NCBI GenBank assembly: GCA_036785705.1
Contig: JAWUZG010000970.1
Location: 5,655,501-5,719,500 of the forward strand
Length of the DNA stretch: 64,000 nucleotides
DNA from: Acanthornis magna
Taxonomy: Eukaryota; Chordata; Aves; Passeriformes; Acanthizidae
Reading direction: 5' to 3'
The notes beneath the pieces are model-generated. The model did no database searches. It saw only the letters and a list, made by a program, of their open reading frames with translations, and was not told the DNA's origin. Position 1 is the first letter of the stretch. Each line of letters begins with the position of its first letter. The translations under genes and the position numbers were made by a program. This document shows, in pieces, positions 1 to 12,328 of this stretch.

Positions 1-733
1 TTTTCTTGGTGATGACTTTGATTCACCAATTTAAAATGTTAGCTTTAAAATTCATAGCATATGGGCCATGGAAAATTACTGTCATTTGCTTTAGGAGTGT
101 CCTTCCATCCATTTGTCTAAATAGAGTATAATTTCTATTCAGAGGGCTGCAGGGAGGGGAAATGAGGCCCAGCCTTAACAATTCCTGTAAAGGCTTACAA
201 AAGGAATTTGATTTCCTCAACAATCTTAAACCCTGGCCTTGTGCTTTAATTTTGTTCCTTCTAGGATGTGGTACAATTAGAGGGATTCGGTTTGTACTTC
301 TTCCATTTCAAAAGGAGCATGTTTCAATTTTACTAAGTGACACTGGTTCACTAAGAAAAATATGTGTCTTTAAACTCACATTAAAGATGAATTAAAAGTA
401 CCAGCTGCAGAGAAACTTCAGAGCAAAACTCTTCATCGTATTTGCATAGGCAACTGCATTAAGGTGGAGTAGTACCAAAGCCTAGGTTAAAAATAAAGTG
501 GGTTTGTGTTGCACAGAGCCAAAACACATGGATAGATGCATCCTCTGCCTCAAAGAATGAGATCCTAAACCAAAGTATATTCAAGACAAACAGAAGTTTT
601 CATTTACTGTGATAGCAACTGGGACAGGCCTCAAAGCCCCAGAACTTCAAGGAAGTTTTGTAGTTCTCTATGACTATAATTAAAAGTGACTAAGGAAGTT
701 CTCTATGACTATAATTAAAAATCCATGAAAAAT
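1..733. other. AT-rich intergenic sequence, no gene seen
   Basis: I see no convincing exon, RNA gene or recognisable repeat here. A 24-base sequence at 662-685 recurs at 697-720, a 35-base tandem-style duplication immediately before the LTR that begins at 734. The short open frames here lack splice context and similarity to anything I recognise. Confidence 0.5.
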
Positions 734-1088
734 TGTCTCAGTTTGATAGACAGGTGTCTGCTAAGGAAGGTGGGAAACTTCCTTAGAACAGAAAATGTGA
801 ACCCCCTTCCCTCCAAATTATTATAGCTTTGGAATCAAGGGCTCTCAGGCAAAGGTATGGGAAAAGGAATATGTGTTTTTTACTAGTATCTAGAATGAGG
901 TAAACAATCAGTAACAAAAAGAGTAAACAAGATTAAAAAAAAAACAAACAATAAACAAAACCAAAAACCCAGCGGCAGATGTCCCTGGGCTGCCAGGCAC
1001 TTTCCCGTTTGGTGCAGTCACGGTCACAGCCAGCAGGGGCGCTGTTGGGCTCCCAGACCAGCAGGGCAGATGCGATGACTCCCGCGCA

Positions 1089-1102
1089 GCTGCAGATGGC
1101 GC
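1089..1102 (+). promoter_or_regulatory. CTCF-core-like motif inside LTR copy 1
   Basis: GCTGCAGATGGCGC matches the vertebrate CTCF core CCASYAGRKGGCRS at 12 of 14 positions. The equivalent site is present in the other four copies of this LTR family. A second, weaker match (GCCAGCAGGGGCGC, one G short of the core) lies at 1029-1042. Binding is inference from the motif only. Confidence 0.4.
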
Positions 1103-1665
1103 TGTGGCACGAGGTCAGGCCGGTCTCGTGGGGAGAATGGCAGGCGGCTGGGCAGAGATGGAGTGCAGCCACATGTGTAGGTCAGTGCGGGGAGTTGGAA
1201 CGGCCAGGTGGGCTCACCCGAGCCAGCCAGCAGAGGAGGTGGCAGGAAAACTCCGCAGTTGTGGCAGTCGGGGCGCAGGGTGGTGGCAAGCAGGGCGCAG
1301 GGTGGTGGCAGGCAGGGGTCCCATCCGCTGCAGCGCAGCTGGGAGATGCACCCTCCCGGAGGGGATGAGAGGATTGGAGTCCTGTGCTCTTCTTTTCAAA
1401 GCAAGAACTCACCCAGCAGGTAGAGAAAAGCTAGTGCAAAGCCGGGCTTTTTTTTCCTGCAGTCGCAGCCAAAAAGCAGAGAGCCGTTTCTTCCACTGTT
1501 CTCTCCTCCGAGACTTGCGAGCGAGAGTGTGCCATTATCAGATCTTGCAATCTCTTGTTCCCCTGCCTGCCCAGCCAAAAAGTCTTTGTCCCCTTTGTGA
1601 ACATCAATCGCCCTTAAGTACAGGTCGTTAGTTGCCTAGCGACAGAATGGGAAAAATTCCACTTG

Positions 1666-1683
1666 CCCCCCCCCCCCCCCCCC
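1666..1683. repeat. Poly-C tract (18 C)
   Basis: An uninterrupted run of 18 C lies near the 5' end of the minus-strand LTR. Copy 3 has a shorter G run at the corresponding place (about 45,998-46,006), so this site is a variable homopolymer within the family. Confidence 0.85.
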
Positions 1684-1694
1684 AATCCTCCACA

Positions 1695-4600
1695 AAAATG
1701 TAAGCAATTCCACCTGGTCCTCTACCAAGGGCTACTTCTAAATCGTGACAGATTACAAAAGAGACCAACATTAATAGGGCTTTGATTTGGTTTTGGGAAT
1801 CAGGCAGTAGGTTTGACACTCTTAACACTCATTCATATGATCCTTTAATTTTCATTCCCATGAAAGCTTTTGGGACAGTTATTATCCTCTCTTTTTAATT
1901 TTTTCTAAAACAATTTTCATACTGTACCAAAGCTAAATGTGTATCTTTGTTAGAAAAATGATAACCAATATAGAAAGGAAATCCTGTTAAATTGCGTTGT
2001 GATATGCTTCAGTAAGACCATAGACAACTTCTCCCTCTCTCTTGTTGAATGCTATTAACCTTCTTCAAACTCTTTACATAGGGGAGTTTTTCAAAGTAAT
2101 GAATGTTGCAAAAGATGATATCAGCAGAGAGGTTTTGTTGTTTTGTGCTAGATTATAAATTATACCATCTTACTGCCCTCCTGACATCTGCAGGCTAAAT
2201 TTAGAGCCATGGAATTGGCAGCACTTTTGGATCAAGGTTTGAGTTATATCTTAAAGCACGTGGAAATGTGTCATGTAAACTCTACATGTTGAGCAATATA
2301 TTGATGAGTCATATAATCTAAAGCATGACTTAAAATATCTTTTCATGTCTACACTACATCAATCTGGTTTAGTCTGCTTCTCATCTTTATCGTGTTCCAT
2401 TATACCCTGAAAATGCCTGCACCTCCATATGTTGCCCTCACCTTTCATTAGGCTCAGATGCAAATAAAACCTCAGCAGCTCAGTCCTGCAAAACCTATTG
2501 AAAAGTTGGGTCTAGAGTGACTGAGACAGTTTCTGAAGTTTCCTGAGCTCCAACATGTGGAAAAGGGAGAAAAGACCCATTAACTATGCAGCCCAGTCTC
2601 CCTCACTTTGTTCAGACAGCTTTTACCATAAACAGATGGAAACTAATGGCAGGGTTTACACCGTATATCCCACACACAGAGGACAAATTGCAAAACAGTT
2701 CACTATTGTCTAATTGCTAAGACTGCTGAGCCACCACCCCAGTAAGGCACTGGATGAGTCTTGGCAGGCCAAAGACAGGCCTCCATTCTTCCTTGTGAGG
2801 GGCTGAACCTTTGCTTTGCTCTTCTGAGTTCTTGTTTTTCCCTTCTATTTTAATGTCTTTTCAGGTCACAGTTTTTCCAGTGAAATTTCCTCAATTTGCT
2901 GTTTACCCTAGTTTCAGCAAAGTTGTCTTTGTTTTCTTTACGATACTTTGCGTATCTCTAGTCAGTGTGCTTTCTCACAATGTCTCTTCACAATCTCAGG
3001 AGCCTGAGCCCAGGTTGTGTAGCTGGACTTTATCATATTCAGCCTTCAGCTCATGCAAGGCCACAACCTGGGGATGAGGATTGCAGACAGGCTCCTCAGA
3101 GAAACTCTGACTGTGGATACACTTCTGCCAGTTGCTAAGAAATTCTGAAGATAGGGTTGTTTTTCTCATGTGAACATGGGTGTAGGTAGGTGTCTTTGTG
3201 AAACCAAGATTCAGCACCTGATGCCTTAAATCATGGTTGTTCTTTTCTGGGTTGGAAGAGCAGGATGTGAGATTGTTACCACCCACTTGTCTAGTAATAG
3301 TCTAGACTATTACTAGATGCATTTGGATGCATCTACCCTGCAAAGGGCACTATGAGGTTTGGGACTTGGTTAAAGCCTTGTCTCTCAAATCCCATGAGAG
3401 TGCTGTAAGTAGCAGGTTGGAGGGCAGTTATTCTGCAGTCTGTGGCAACAGCCATTCCTTGCTTTTCAACAGGTTCCTTCTCACAGGGGGCTGCCCTGAC
3501 AGAGCTCAGGAACAAGCAGCTCATGCCCCAGCGTGGCTCTCTACAGGGCTATGGTGGAGACTACAAGGGAGTCTCTTGGCATTAGGTAGACCTTACTTCC
3601 CCACAGTCTCAGTAAAATCCTGCAAATAGACAAAAAATATACAATCAGACTAGAATTTCTTGAGTTTTACAGTTTGAGTTTTACATACTCAGAAATCTGA
3701 GAATGTCAACCCCTCAAGTTTATTTGACAAGGGGTGAAAGGGTCATTTGGGGAAAACCTCAACATGAATTTATTAACCTCAATATGATTTTATCGTTTAA
3801 TAACTTTAGTCCTCATGAAGCAAACTGGTATCCCTAACCTCCCCATGAATTGTTAAGACATTCTTAAAAGGTTTCCTCCAAGTTTTTCATCCTGTTTATG
3901 CCCCAGGGATTAAACTGAAGAGACAGAAGTGCCTGCCCATGCTATTGGTCTCTTCCCATGAGCACCTGAACATGGGTATCATGGCAGGTTCAGGCACAGA
4001 CCTTGACTTCTACCTGCAAGATGGAGCCCCAGACACCTCAGTTCAGTTCTCTCTGCTGCCAGCAAGGTGGAGTAACACAAAGTCAACTTCACACCAAGTC
4101 TGAGGCAATGTCATGAGAAAAAAAGACTTCCCAAGAAAAATCCTCTTCTTCCTTTCCAAAAATACCCTTAACTTTTAATCTTGTTTTTTGATTTTAGAAG
4201 CATATTAGCAGATATCAGCTAACAGGAAGAAAGGGGTTTTTTGGTAGAGAAAGATCAGAAGAATGACACACAGAAGAGGTGAAGTCTTCAAAGACTTGTT
4301 CATGGGTGGATACAAACTATACTGCAACAGTTAGCTTTGTGTTTGCACTGCTCTGACCCATGCCTCTGCACCATTTCCCAGCAGTCCTTTTGTTCTCCTT
4401 GTTAAGGTGTGTGCCAACCAGTGCACATCAGCTCTGACGTAGTGATAGTACTGACACCTGCGCTCTCTACTAACACTCTTAAATTTGTTTATTGCTCATC
4501 TACTATGCCACTAACCTTGATCAAAAATTCTTGCCTTGACTTTGAAGGGGACATGACTAGATCTTTTGCTTCAAAAGAAAAGTAGGATGATATTTGAAAA

Positions 4601-6917
4601 TACTGGGTTTGAACAAAGCTACACTGAGGTGAAGAGAAATCTGGGCACAGTGAAAAATATTCAGTCAGGTTCTGCTCATGCATTTTCTGCAAATCCTTGC
4701 CCCATCTACTGAAAATCCTTATTCTAGAACACCACCAAGAAGAGCTGCCTGAACCTTCAGTCTGCTCTCTAACCCTGTTCCTCATTTTCCTTAGCATGAA
4801 AGATTTTGTTTTAGTTTCCCTGTTTTACAAGTGTTCAGGGACTACAGTGTAGTATATGAAGTCCATGACCTCTCTCTACACAGCAATGCATTCGTTATTG
4901 GTTATACAAGATGCATTCATCCAAAGGTATTTGATGTTTTTAAAAATGTAATTGATATGTCAAAGTCATTAATTCATAGGTTATTAAGATTTACTAAAGG
5001 TTTTCCTTCTGAAAGCATATTTTTGTGACCTACAGTCAGGAGATATCATTATTGTGTAGTTAGCTCTTCTGCATGTCTTCTCTGACATACAACAGAGAGA
5101 AGAGTAGCAATGTGTGAACATTTCTCAATACTGTTTTGAAGAGGAGAAAAGGAAGAGAGAAGGTGTTGAAATTTAACTTTCATTTTTACCAAGGCTGCTT
5201 CTGATAAAACCTGCAAGAAGCTGCAAAAAGAAGCCTCTAAAATAAGACTAAGATAACATTATTAGCTAAAGGCTTCTTTTCCCACAGTGTGAGAAAAATC
5301 AGTTGCGCATGCCAAGGAATAGAAAGAGTTTGGTTCCTATAGTGACTGTTATAGCAACTGTTAGCATGCGAAGTGTCATTTCATTTAATGATAGAAATAG
5401 CTCAGATCTCCTTCCAGAGATAGTTGCTTGATGAGTGGAGTATTTATTGTCATGCATACATCTGTAATAATATGAAACAGATCAGAAATGGAGACTGTGG
5501 AAGGACCTAAGAAAGTTCTGCTGTGATCTGGATGCAAAGGCTATTTTGCCTCAAATCTCTGCAGTTTATTTTTAGCTGTTTTAAATGCTGCAGAGATACC
5601 TTTCAGGAAAAAAAAAAAAGAACAAAACAAAACAAACAATTTTTTAAAACCCCCAAAAACAGAACAAGACAGATGTGGAACACAACTTTTCAAACATGCT
5701 GAAGAATACACTAGCCACAACTAAGTAAGAATCTCTTAAGCAAGACAGGGCACTTACAGGTAAGAGTATTTTAACTGACTCCAGAGACTAGTTCTCATGG
5801 CATCTGTCTAGGACACCTTTGGAATGAATAATAATATAGATGGAACCATTGTAAATGAAAGATTTTCTTTATGCAACGAGAAATGGATGTTACAACTTTT
5901 CAGTGGACTGCTCTTCCTAATTTTGATACAGAAAGTGCTGTCATTCCCAAAGTCCTGATGCAGAGCACAGGCTTCAAATTCAGTTTGGGATTCCTTGGAA
6001 AAATTTATGGATTATGGTAAGAAAAGTCAGGAAAAATCTAGCTCAATCAGGAACAAATCATGTATTGAGAAAGAAAAGTGGAGATATTTGAATAAGGATC
6101 CTTGATAATCAAAGGCTGGGGTTATATTTGGAGAGTCCATAGGTTTAAAACCTGAATTTTGACTACACGATTTAAAGCAGCAGAACCTACAATTTGACAG
6201 AGTCTCCAGACAGGCACTCCAGGGGTACCTTTTTGAAGTTAGGATTTGTTAAATGGTTTTCATTATGAAAGTGCCTCTCCTGTAGCCAAAGCTCATATTA
6301 TTCCCTGCAGATCATGGCTTTTTTGGGACATGCATGGTGCATCTAGGACTAGTAGCAAGAGTTGGGCAGTGCTGCTTTTGCAGTCCATCTTCTGTACACC
6401 TGCAGCAGATCCCTGGTTGCTCTGAATAGTTACCACTTCCTTGAAAGCAGTGAGTGTCAAAGCAAGAAGAACTGCTTCAGGAGAGGAGGCCTCTAACGTC
6501 CAAAGTCTAGCTTCAAGTGACTAGGAGGAGAAATTTCTTGATATTTAGAAAGTTACGTGTCAGATATTAAACCAGCATAATCAACTCACAATGGTTTAAT
6601 ACACCTAGCTTCTTGAAGAAAAAAAATGTATGACCTTCATAATGGCATAAAGGTATTCATTATTTTGCATGTATATATTATCTTGCATTTCATGGCCTGT
6701 CTAAATTAGGGGTTTAGAACACAGAATAGGCATGGGTAGTCACTTTTCTCCAGATTTTAAACATTTCAGGGTTAGGACTGCACATACTCTTGCTACATCC
6801 CTCCTTCTAATCCATATAAGTGGTGGAAGCAATGGCACTGTGTAAATGTGCATTAGCACTGGGAAAAAAAGCAGAGAGGCTAGATGATGCCATTAGCAGC
6901 TGTTGCAGAGGATCTCA
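1695..6917. other. Intergenic DNA upstream of AMPH, no gene seen
   Basis: About 5.2 kb of roughly 38-40% GC sequence with scattered stop codons in all frames. I found no exon with convincing splice sites and homology, no RNA gene and no dated repeat. The one notable structure is the double palindrome at 3,290-3,334. Short A-rich tracts occur near 5,610-5,650. Confidence 0.5.
3290..3334. repeat. Perfect 28-bp palindrome overlapping a second hairpin
   Basis: Positions 3290-3317 form a perfect, spacer-free 28-bp inverted repeat centred on GTCTAGAC (arms TCTAGTAATAGTCT). Overlapping its last three bases, 3315-3334 form a second perfect hairpin: 8-bp arms AGATGCAT and ATGCATCT around a TTGG loop. 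Neither belongs to a recognised mobile element. Confidence 0.9.
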
Positions 6918-7370
6918 TGGGTCATCACACACAGACCAATATGATCAGGTGAAGCCGTTTATTACAGATCAGAAGGCTACTTACATACATTTTCTGCTTC
7001 TCTACATGCAAACAATACATTGGTTACTAGCTACTTCTTTATACATCTGAGCAAATCACTGGAGTGATGGTGGGCTGTCATACAGGTGCTGCTGCTGCTG
7101 CTCTGCCCCGCTAAGGTTTTACAACCTGCCATTCACACACTCCGTTGTTTACATTCTTGGAATTGCTACACTTGGCAGCTAATTCCCCACAGCTGCACTT
7201 CAAGGACATATTTACCTTCTTGCTTATTTTGCTCAGCTAAATTAAGGCTGGATTGTGCATGTCTCAGTGCCTTGACTATTAAGAATCCTTCAACAAGCAG
7301 CCAATTCATGAGCAAAGAGTAATTTGGGGAATTAAATTGGTGCCATGCATGCCATGACTCCTTCACAAGT
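6918..7370 (-). mobile_element. Candidate ERV LTR (minus strand)
   Basis: Read on the minus strand this has LTR architecture: a TATAAA box (complement of 7038-7043), then an AATAAA polyadenylation signal (complement of 6958-6963) about 80 bases downstream, then a short U5-like stretch ending near 6918-6925. The wording around the polyadenylation signal resembles avian ERV LTR ends. The 5' edge near 7370 is a guess and I could not establish a target-site duplication. It could also be a chance arrangement in unique DNA. Confidence 0.45.
7086..7102. repeat. Short (CTG)n tract
   Basis: About five CTG/GCT units in a row lie inside the candidate LTR. It is too short to be a long microsatellite. 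Confidence 0.6.
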
Positions 7371-10300
7371 GCCTAACTTTAGAGAGAAACTCCCCACTGG
7401 TGAGGCATTCCCCAAAGAGAAAGAAAGATTGTGCTGGAATGGCTTTAAAGAAAAATGAAAAAAAGAGAAAGACTAAGTGTCATAATATTAATTTTTATTG
7501 TTATCCAAACTAAAAGGTGTGCATTTCTAGATTCTCACTGTAAATACTAGGAATTTTGTAAATGTATTTGATGGGAAAAAGAAGAAGTGGGGTATGGAAA
7601 ATTGCATGTGGACAAATAAACTTTTTAAGTGAGACTGACTTTTCTTTCAGGAAAGATCCAAAGGATGTTCTACAGAAAGTCTTTCTGTTCTTTTTAGCTG
7701 ACAGTTAAAAAGGAAGATATTTCTGGTTCTGGCCTGTGTTCTTCCGACTGAGAAGATGAAATGTGCCAAGCACATATAAGTTCAGATTTTTCAAACGCAA
7801 TGTTCAATGATCTTTTGATGCTGACCTCAGACTAAGGGAGCCTGAATTTTGGCTAAGACTGTTTGGTACTTTTCGTGTGGTGAGTGTCTTTCCTATTTAG
7901 GTGAGACAGCTCATATGTTGTCAGTATAATTCTCCAAAATTAATCTTCTGTGAAGCTCATTGTGCTTTAAATTACAAAAGCACCAGGAGGAGGCCAACCA
8001 GAGCACAAGTATCCTCATCAGCATTCATTCCTAATGCTGGAATTGGTACTGTATACACAGCCTATCAAGTCACTGTTGCCTTCTAAATAAAGGAACATAA
8101 AGCCAATTTCTTTATACAGGCTACTTTGCCACAGCTCCAAATTGCCAGTTATCCTCCCTAAGGGAGGGAGGGAGGGAGCCGTGGATCCTTGCAGCTCTGG
8201 CTGTGCTGAAACTCATTCTTGGATTGCAAGAAAGTTTGTCCTTCTTATAGTCCTAGTCTTTTCCTTAAGTGTGTATGTTATTGACACACCATGCCAGCTA
8301 TATAAAAAATAAGAAAGCCTGGTATTAACTAAGTGATATTTAATTATTCACTCCTCCTACCCCCACCTGCCAATCCTAAAGGATTTTGGATTTCTTGTCA
8401 TGTCTTCTTTATCTACTTGCCCTGCCTCAAACCTGAAAAGATTCACCCAAAGTCAGCAGTAATTCTAGGAATTCTCTCTCTAGCAGTTTTTTTCTCTATT
8501 TGAAGTTCATTTCTCTAATTCCTGTTTTTTCAGGGAAGAGGACTTGGAGGATGGAACCCCCTCCCCCAGAAGTCCACCATAGATATCCATGTCCTGTGTG
8601 TGCTATCCAGGAGTGAGTTGGCTATGGAAACATCACTGGTGCTTGTTCTGTGCTGAGCTCTACAGCCCTTCATTAGTGATGCTTTCCCATGTAAAGCTCA
8701 TTTTATGCTGTTTCAGAGCCTGGGGTGTCAACCCAGAAATTTGCTGATTGAAGTCAGTCACAGGACAGACTTCCAGGCTAACAAAGTGAGGCCATTGCTG
8801 AACACCACCTATTTGTATGTAGCTCTGTGAAGCCAGATAGATTCAAATAATAAAGCTGAAATCAAAGGGCACCTTTCAGGTAAAATTCTTCCCAGTGATG
8901 GTGTTCTGTGCCAGAATTTAAGTACTAGTTTAACATATGTTAACACTTTAATGGATGAGAGAGAGGTGTTGATCTGAAGTTATGGCAATGAAGGAAAATG
9001 TAAAAAAAATTTTAAAAAATCTGTATTTGTCTTTAATAAGATTAATTTTCATTAAAAATAAGGGTCTAAATATTAAAATGTAGAACATGTATGGTTTTTC
9101 ATTTCAGATATTTATTAAAATTTTCCTGTATTTTTACAGCTTTCAGAACTAAATTTATTTTATTAAAACATTTTTCTTTTGATGTGTATTTTCCACTGTG
9201 TTCCTTACTTTCCTTTTTAGGTGAGACAGACAGTTCTACCCTCTCTGACTCACATCCAAAAGTCAGCAAGACCTACAGAAACTGCCCAAATAATTTAGAC
9301 AGTTTTTGCTGCCCTTTATGTGCTGACCTAAACTGCAAGTATAGTACCAAGTTGTCACTTGCAAAAGAAGATTTAAAATTCAGGTCCTGTACACATGAAA
9401 CCTTTCAATTTCTCATACTGCTTTCCCAGGTTTGCTAATCTGTTAGTCCCAGCTCACACTCTATTTATGTCTGTACATTCTGCCTCCCCAAATCCACACT
9501 ATAGTGCGATTTCAACTCCCAGGCTGCCCTGCAGTTTCATTTCCCACTTCAATTTTCCACTGCACTGAATAGTAAAGTGGTGTGCTTACAATGGGGATGT
9601 CTTTTTTCTGCCGTGTCTGTAGTGTGAATTGTGAGTGTCCATATGCTGGGATTTGTAGAGGTGCAAGTCGCTTGTTACTCTGCAGCAGTGATACCTATAT
9701 TTTAATTATTATTGCAATGGAGATGACTGCAAGATATCTGCCAATTTTTTCTAACATCAATATTGTAAAATTTACTTCTGTGGACCAGTATATTTTAATT
9801 TTACTGCTTTACACAAATGAAGAGTGATCAGAATAACACAAATATATGATGAGAAACCATGTTGTTGATGTGCCAGAAATTACCCAGATTTCTTCTTTTT
9901 CTGACTAGCATTTTGTGTGAACAGGGATCAACACCTGGAATAAGTGATGATATAGCAGTTGTACTAATACTCACGTTCTCCCTTCCCTTTAGAGATTTTA
10001 TGTTGAAAAATCATCATTCCCTTAGGATAATTTTTCTATGAATCACTTCTATTCAGGAGTGAAACTGAAGTGGAATCTCATTTTAAAATAACACCAAATA
10101 AACAATAACAACAAAATAGGGAGAAAATAGGGTAAATTGTAGTAAAGGATTATTCCTTTTTAAATATCATCTATTTCAGACTAAAGCATGAGCAACATAC
10201 AGAGAAAAATTTGCTTTGAAACACATCTTAATGGAGAAATTTTCTCTCAAGTATTAATTACAGTAAATGTTTTATGCAACAGAGAGTATGGAGAGAACAG

Positions 10301-11930
10301 CCTGATCATTTGCTGGTAATTGCCTTCCAAAATCTAGTTGATGGAGAGCAACACACACATTGATAAACCAGCCAGCGAAAGAGCCTTGGCTGTTGTCCAA
10401 GGCCATTAAATGGGCAAAGCCAGGCAAAACTGACTGAGGAGGAATAGACCACCTGTCTGACTAAGCACACATCTTCATTCTCCTCACTGACCAGAATGAA
10501 AAAGCATTTTTGGGCTTGGTAATGGGGGTTCTACTACTATATCAGATAACAGGGATCAAAAAGGCACAAAAGAGTGTCCTCCCTCCCTCTATTAGTCCAA
10601 CGGCAGCCAAATGCTCTCTGTTGCTGATACCTGCTGCCTTTGTTACCCTTTGGTGAAGAAAAGGCATGAGTAATCAGTTAAGACCACCTCTTTTAATGAT
10701 ATTTTTTTTAATCATTCTTAAAGTGGTGGAATCAGAAACCAAACTGGCCACAAAGAAAAACTCTGAAGATGTGAAAAATTACTTCAAAGAATTTGGGAGC
10801 CCTGTGCACGCTGAGATTTTGTTTTGATCTTTCACCAGTTTAACAGCATTTTAAGAGACTGCCTGTAATCTTTCAGACAAAATAATTTCTTTGGTTGTTA
10901 TGATACGTTTTCTTTGGTTTTCTGCATTTGTTTTGGGTTTGGGGTTTTTTTTTGTGTGATTATTTTTCCTTTTAAAATAAGGTTTATGTGAGAATTAAGT
11001 AAACACCTACTTTTATAAAGGTCACAATTTCTTAATAAACATTGTTACTGCAGCAGTTGGTATGTTAAATCCATTTCTTAACAGTATAAGAGAATGTGTC
11101 AGGCACATGTGGGACTGAGAAGCTGTCAGAAATACAAGGTCTCAGGAAACATAGCTGGACTTACTACATGTGTGAGACATTTTCTTTTGGCAGGTAGAAG
11201 ACCTTCTGATTTGTGCTTTGTAGCAGTCTGAAAAATCAATGAAAAGTATCATGAACATTGGACAGCTCCCTATAGAAGGATACAGTCTCAGGCTTAGACC
11301 GTTCAGTTCCAGTGTTTTGCCCTGTATTGCTTCATTGTGTTTGTTGCTGGATTTCTACACTCCATATCAGGGAACTCCATGCTTGGCCAAACAACAGAAA
11401 TAAATGCCAGGAGTGAATCTAGGGCTTGGTATCCGGGAAAGATGACTTCGTCAGCCTTGAGTGACAGGTACTGTGTGATCCTGTATTTAGAAGATTTTGG
11501 GGTGCTTGAGTGTCAGGGGAGGACAGAGCATTTTGTTATGACAGCCTTTCAGTTTTGACTTAAAGTTCTAAATTCAGAAATAAGATTAAAAACATGAAAC
11601 CAGTCTAGAACCAGTTTATTGCTGTTGGCTGCTACACTGAGACAGGAGTTAGGAATGGATGGGAGGATGCTGAGAGCAGCACAATGGCAAGTCAACATGT
11701 ACCACATTCAGAAGCACGGGCACGGTAACCCCTAGAATGGTGATGGCTGGGCCAGCAAGCCCAGCTCAGGCCTAGCTGGGGTGCAGGTCCCCTAACTGCA
11801 GCCCCCATCTACTGCACATGATGCTGCAGCCCCCAAACCAGTGAAAGGTGTTAAAGCAGCTTGGACCTGGGAATGACTCTGACTTGGTGGAAACTTACAG
11901 GGGAATAAGTAGGTGCCTCAGGTTCTCCGG
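7371..11930. other. Upstream flank of AMPH, no gene seen
   Basis: About 4.6 kb without a supportable exon. A short GGGA run lies at about 8,162-8,178. The neighbours of AMPH in other vertebrates, such as VPS41, were looked for by protein motif (the C-terminal RING segment) and not seen. GC content rises from about 11,640 as the sequence approaches the AMPH promoter. Confidence 0.45.
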
Positions 11931-11933
11931 CTG

Positions 11934-11940
11934 TATAAGG
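11934..11940 (+). promoter_or_regulatory. TATA-like element upstream of AMPH
   Basis: TATAAGG lies 395 bases upstream of the AMPH start codon, just outside the CpG island. If it is used, the transcript would begin near 11,965 and carry a long 5' leader containing upstream ATGs at 12,009 and 12,012. CpG-island promoters usually start dispersed and closer to the coding sequence, so its use is doubtful. Confidence 0.3.
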
Positions 11941-12193
11941 GCGCTTGTGCCATTAGTGGACACTGCCATCAGCTGTGTTTCTAGAAATCATCGTCCCCAT
12001 TATTTCTCTTGATGTGTTTTATTATCTTGAGGAATAGCTTCATCTCCAGGAGACAACTCTGCCCACCATGCGAGGTCCCAAGAGCCGCCACCCCGAGAGC
12101 CGGGGGCTGGAGGAGGCGGGGGGGGGGGGAGGCCCGTGGCTCACCTGAGGCTGCGGCGGTGGCCACGCCTCTCCCTGCTGTGTCTTTAAAGCC

Positions 12194-12233
12194 CTCCTCC
12201 TCCTCCTCCTCCTCCTCCTCCTCCTCCTCCTTC
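12194..12233 (+). repeat. (CTC)n trinucleotide tract in the AMPH 5' leader
   Basis: About twelve uninterrupted CTC/TCC units form a pure pyrimidine strand about 100 bases upstream of the AMPH ATG. Translated, it gives the runs of Ser or Arg seen in overlapping open frames, which are not genes. Such homopurine-homopyrimidine mirror tracts can form triplex DNA and tend to vary in length. Confidence 0.9.
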
Positions 12234-12328
12234 TTCTCTCCATCCCTGCCTCGCCGCTGCCGCTCGCAGCCGCCGGGCTCTGCCTCGCCCGCCTTCTCTC
12301 CCCACCCTCCCTATCCCTGCCGCCAGCC

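Larger units (their letters stand above)
734..1694 (-). mobile_element. Solo ERV LTR, copy 1 (minus strand, complete)
   Basis: This is a complete 961-bp LTR read from right to left. It begins TGTGGAGG at 1694 and ends in CA at 734. It is flanked by a perfect 5-bp target-site duplication, AAAAT, at 729-733 and 1695-1699. No retroviral internal sequence adjoins it, so it is a solo LTR left after recombination between two LTRs. The middle (about 970-1560) is CpG-rich and accounts for several long but meaningless open frames on both strands. A run of 18 C at 1666-1683 (G on the element's strand) sits just inside its 5' end. The same family recurs at 15,372, 29,163, 45,987 and 61,817. The 5-bp duplication fits ERV1/ERVL-type integrases better than ERVK (6 bp), but the exact family name needs a repeat library. 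Confidence 0.88.

Noticed and set aside
1..12000. VPS41 or another AMPH neighbour upstream
   Set aside because: Expected from synteny in other vertebrates, but I could not find its conserved C-terminal motif or any spliced coding pattern.
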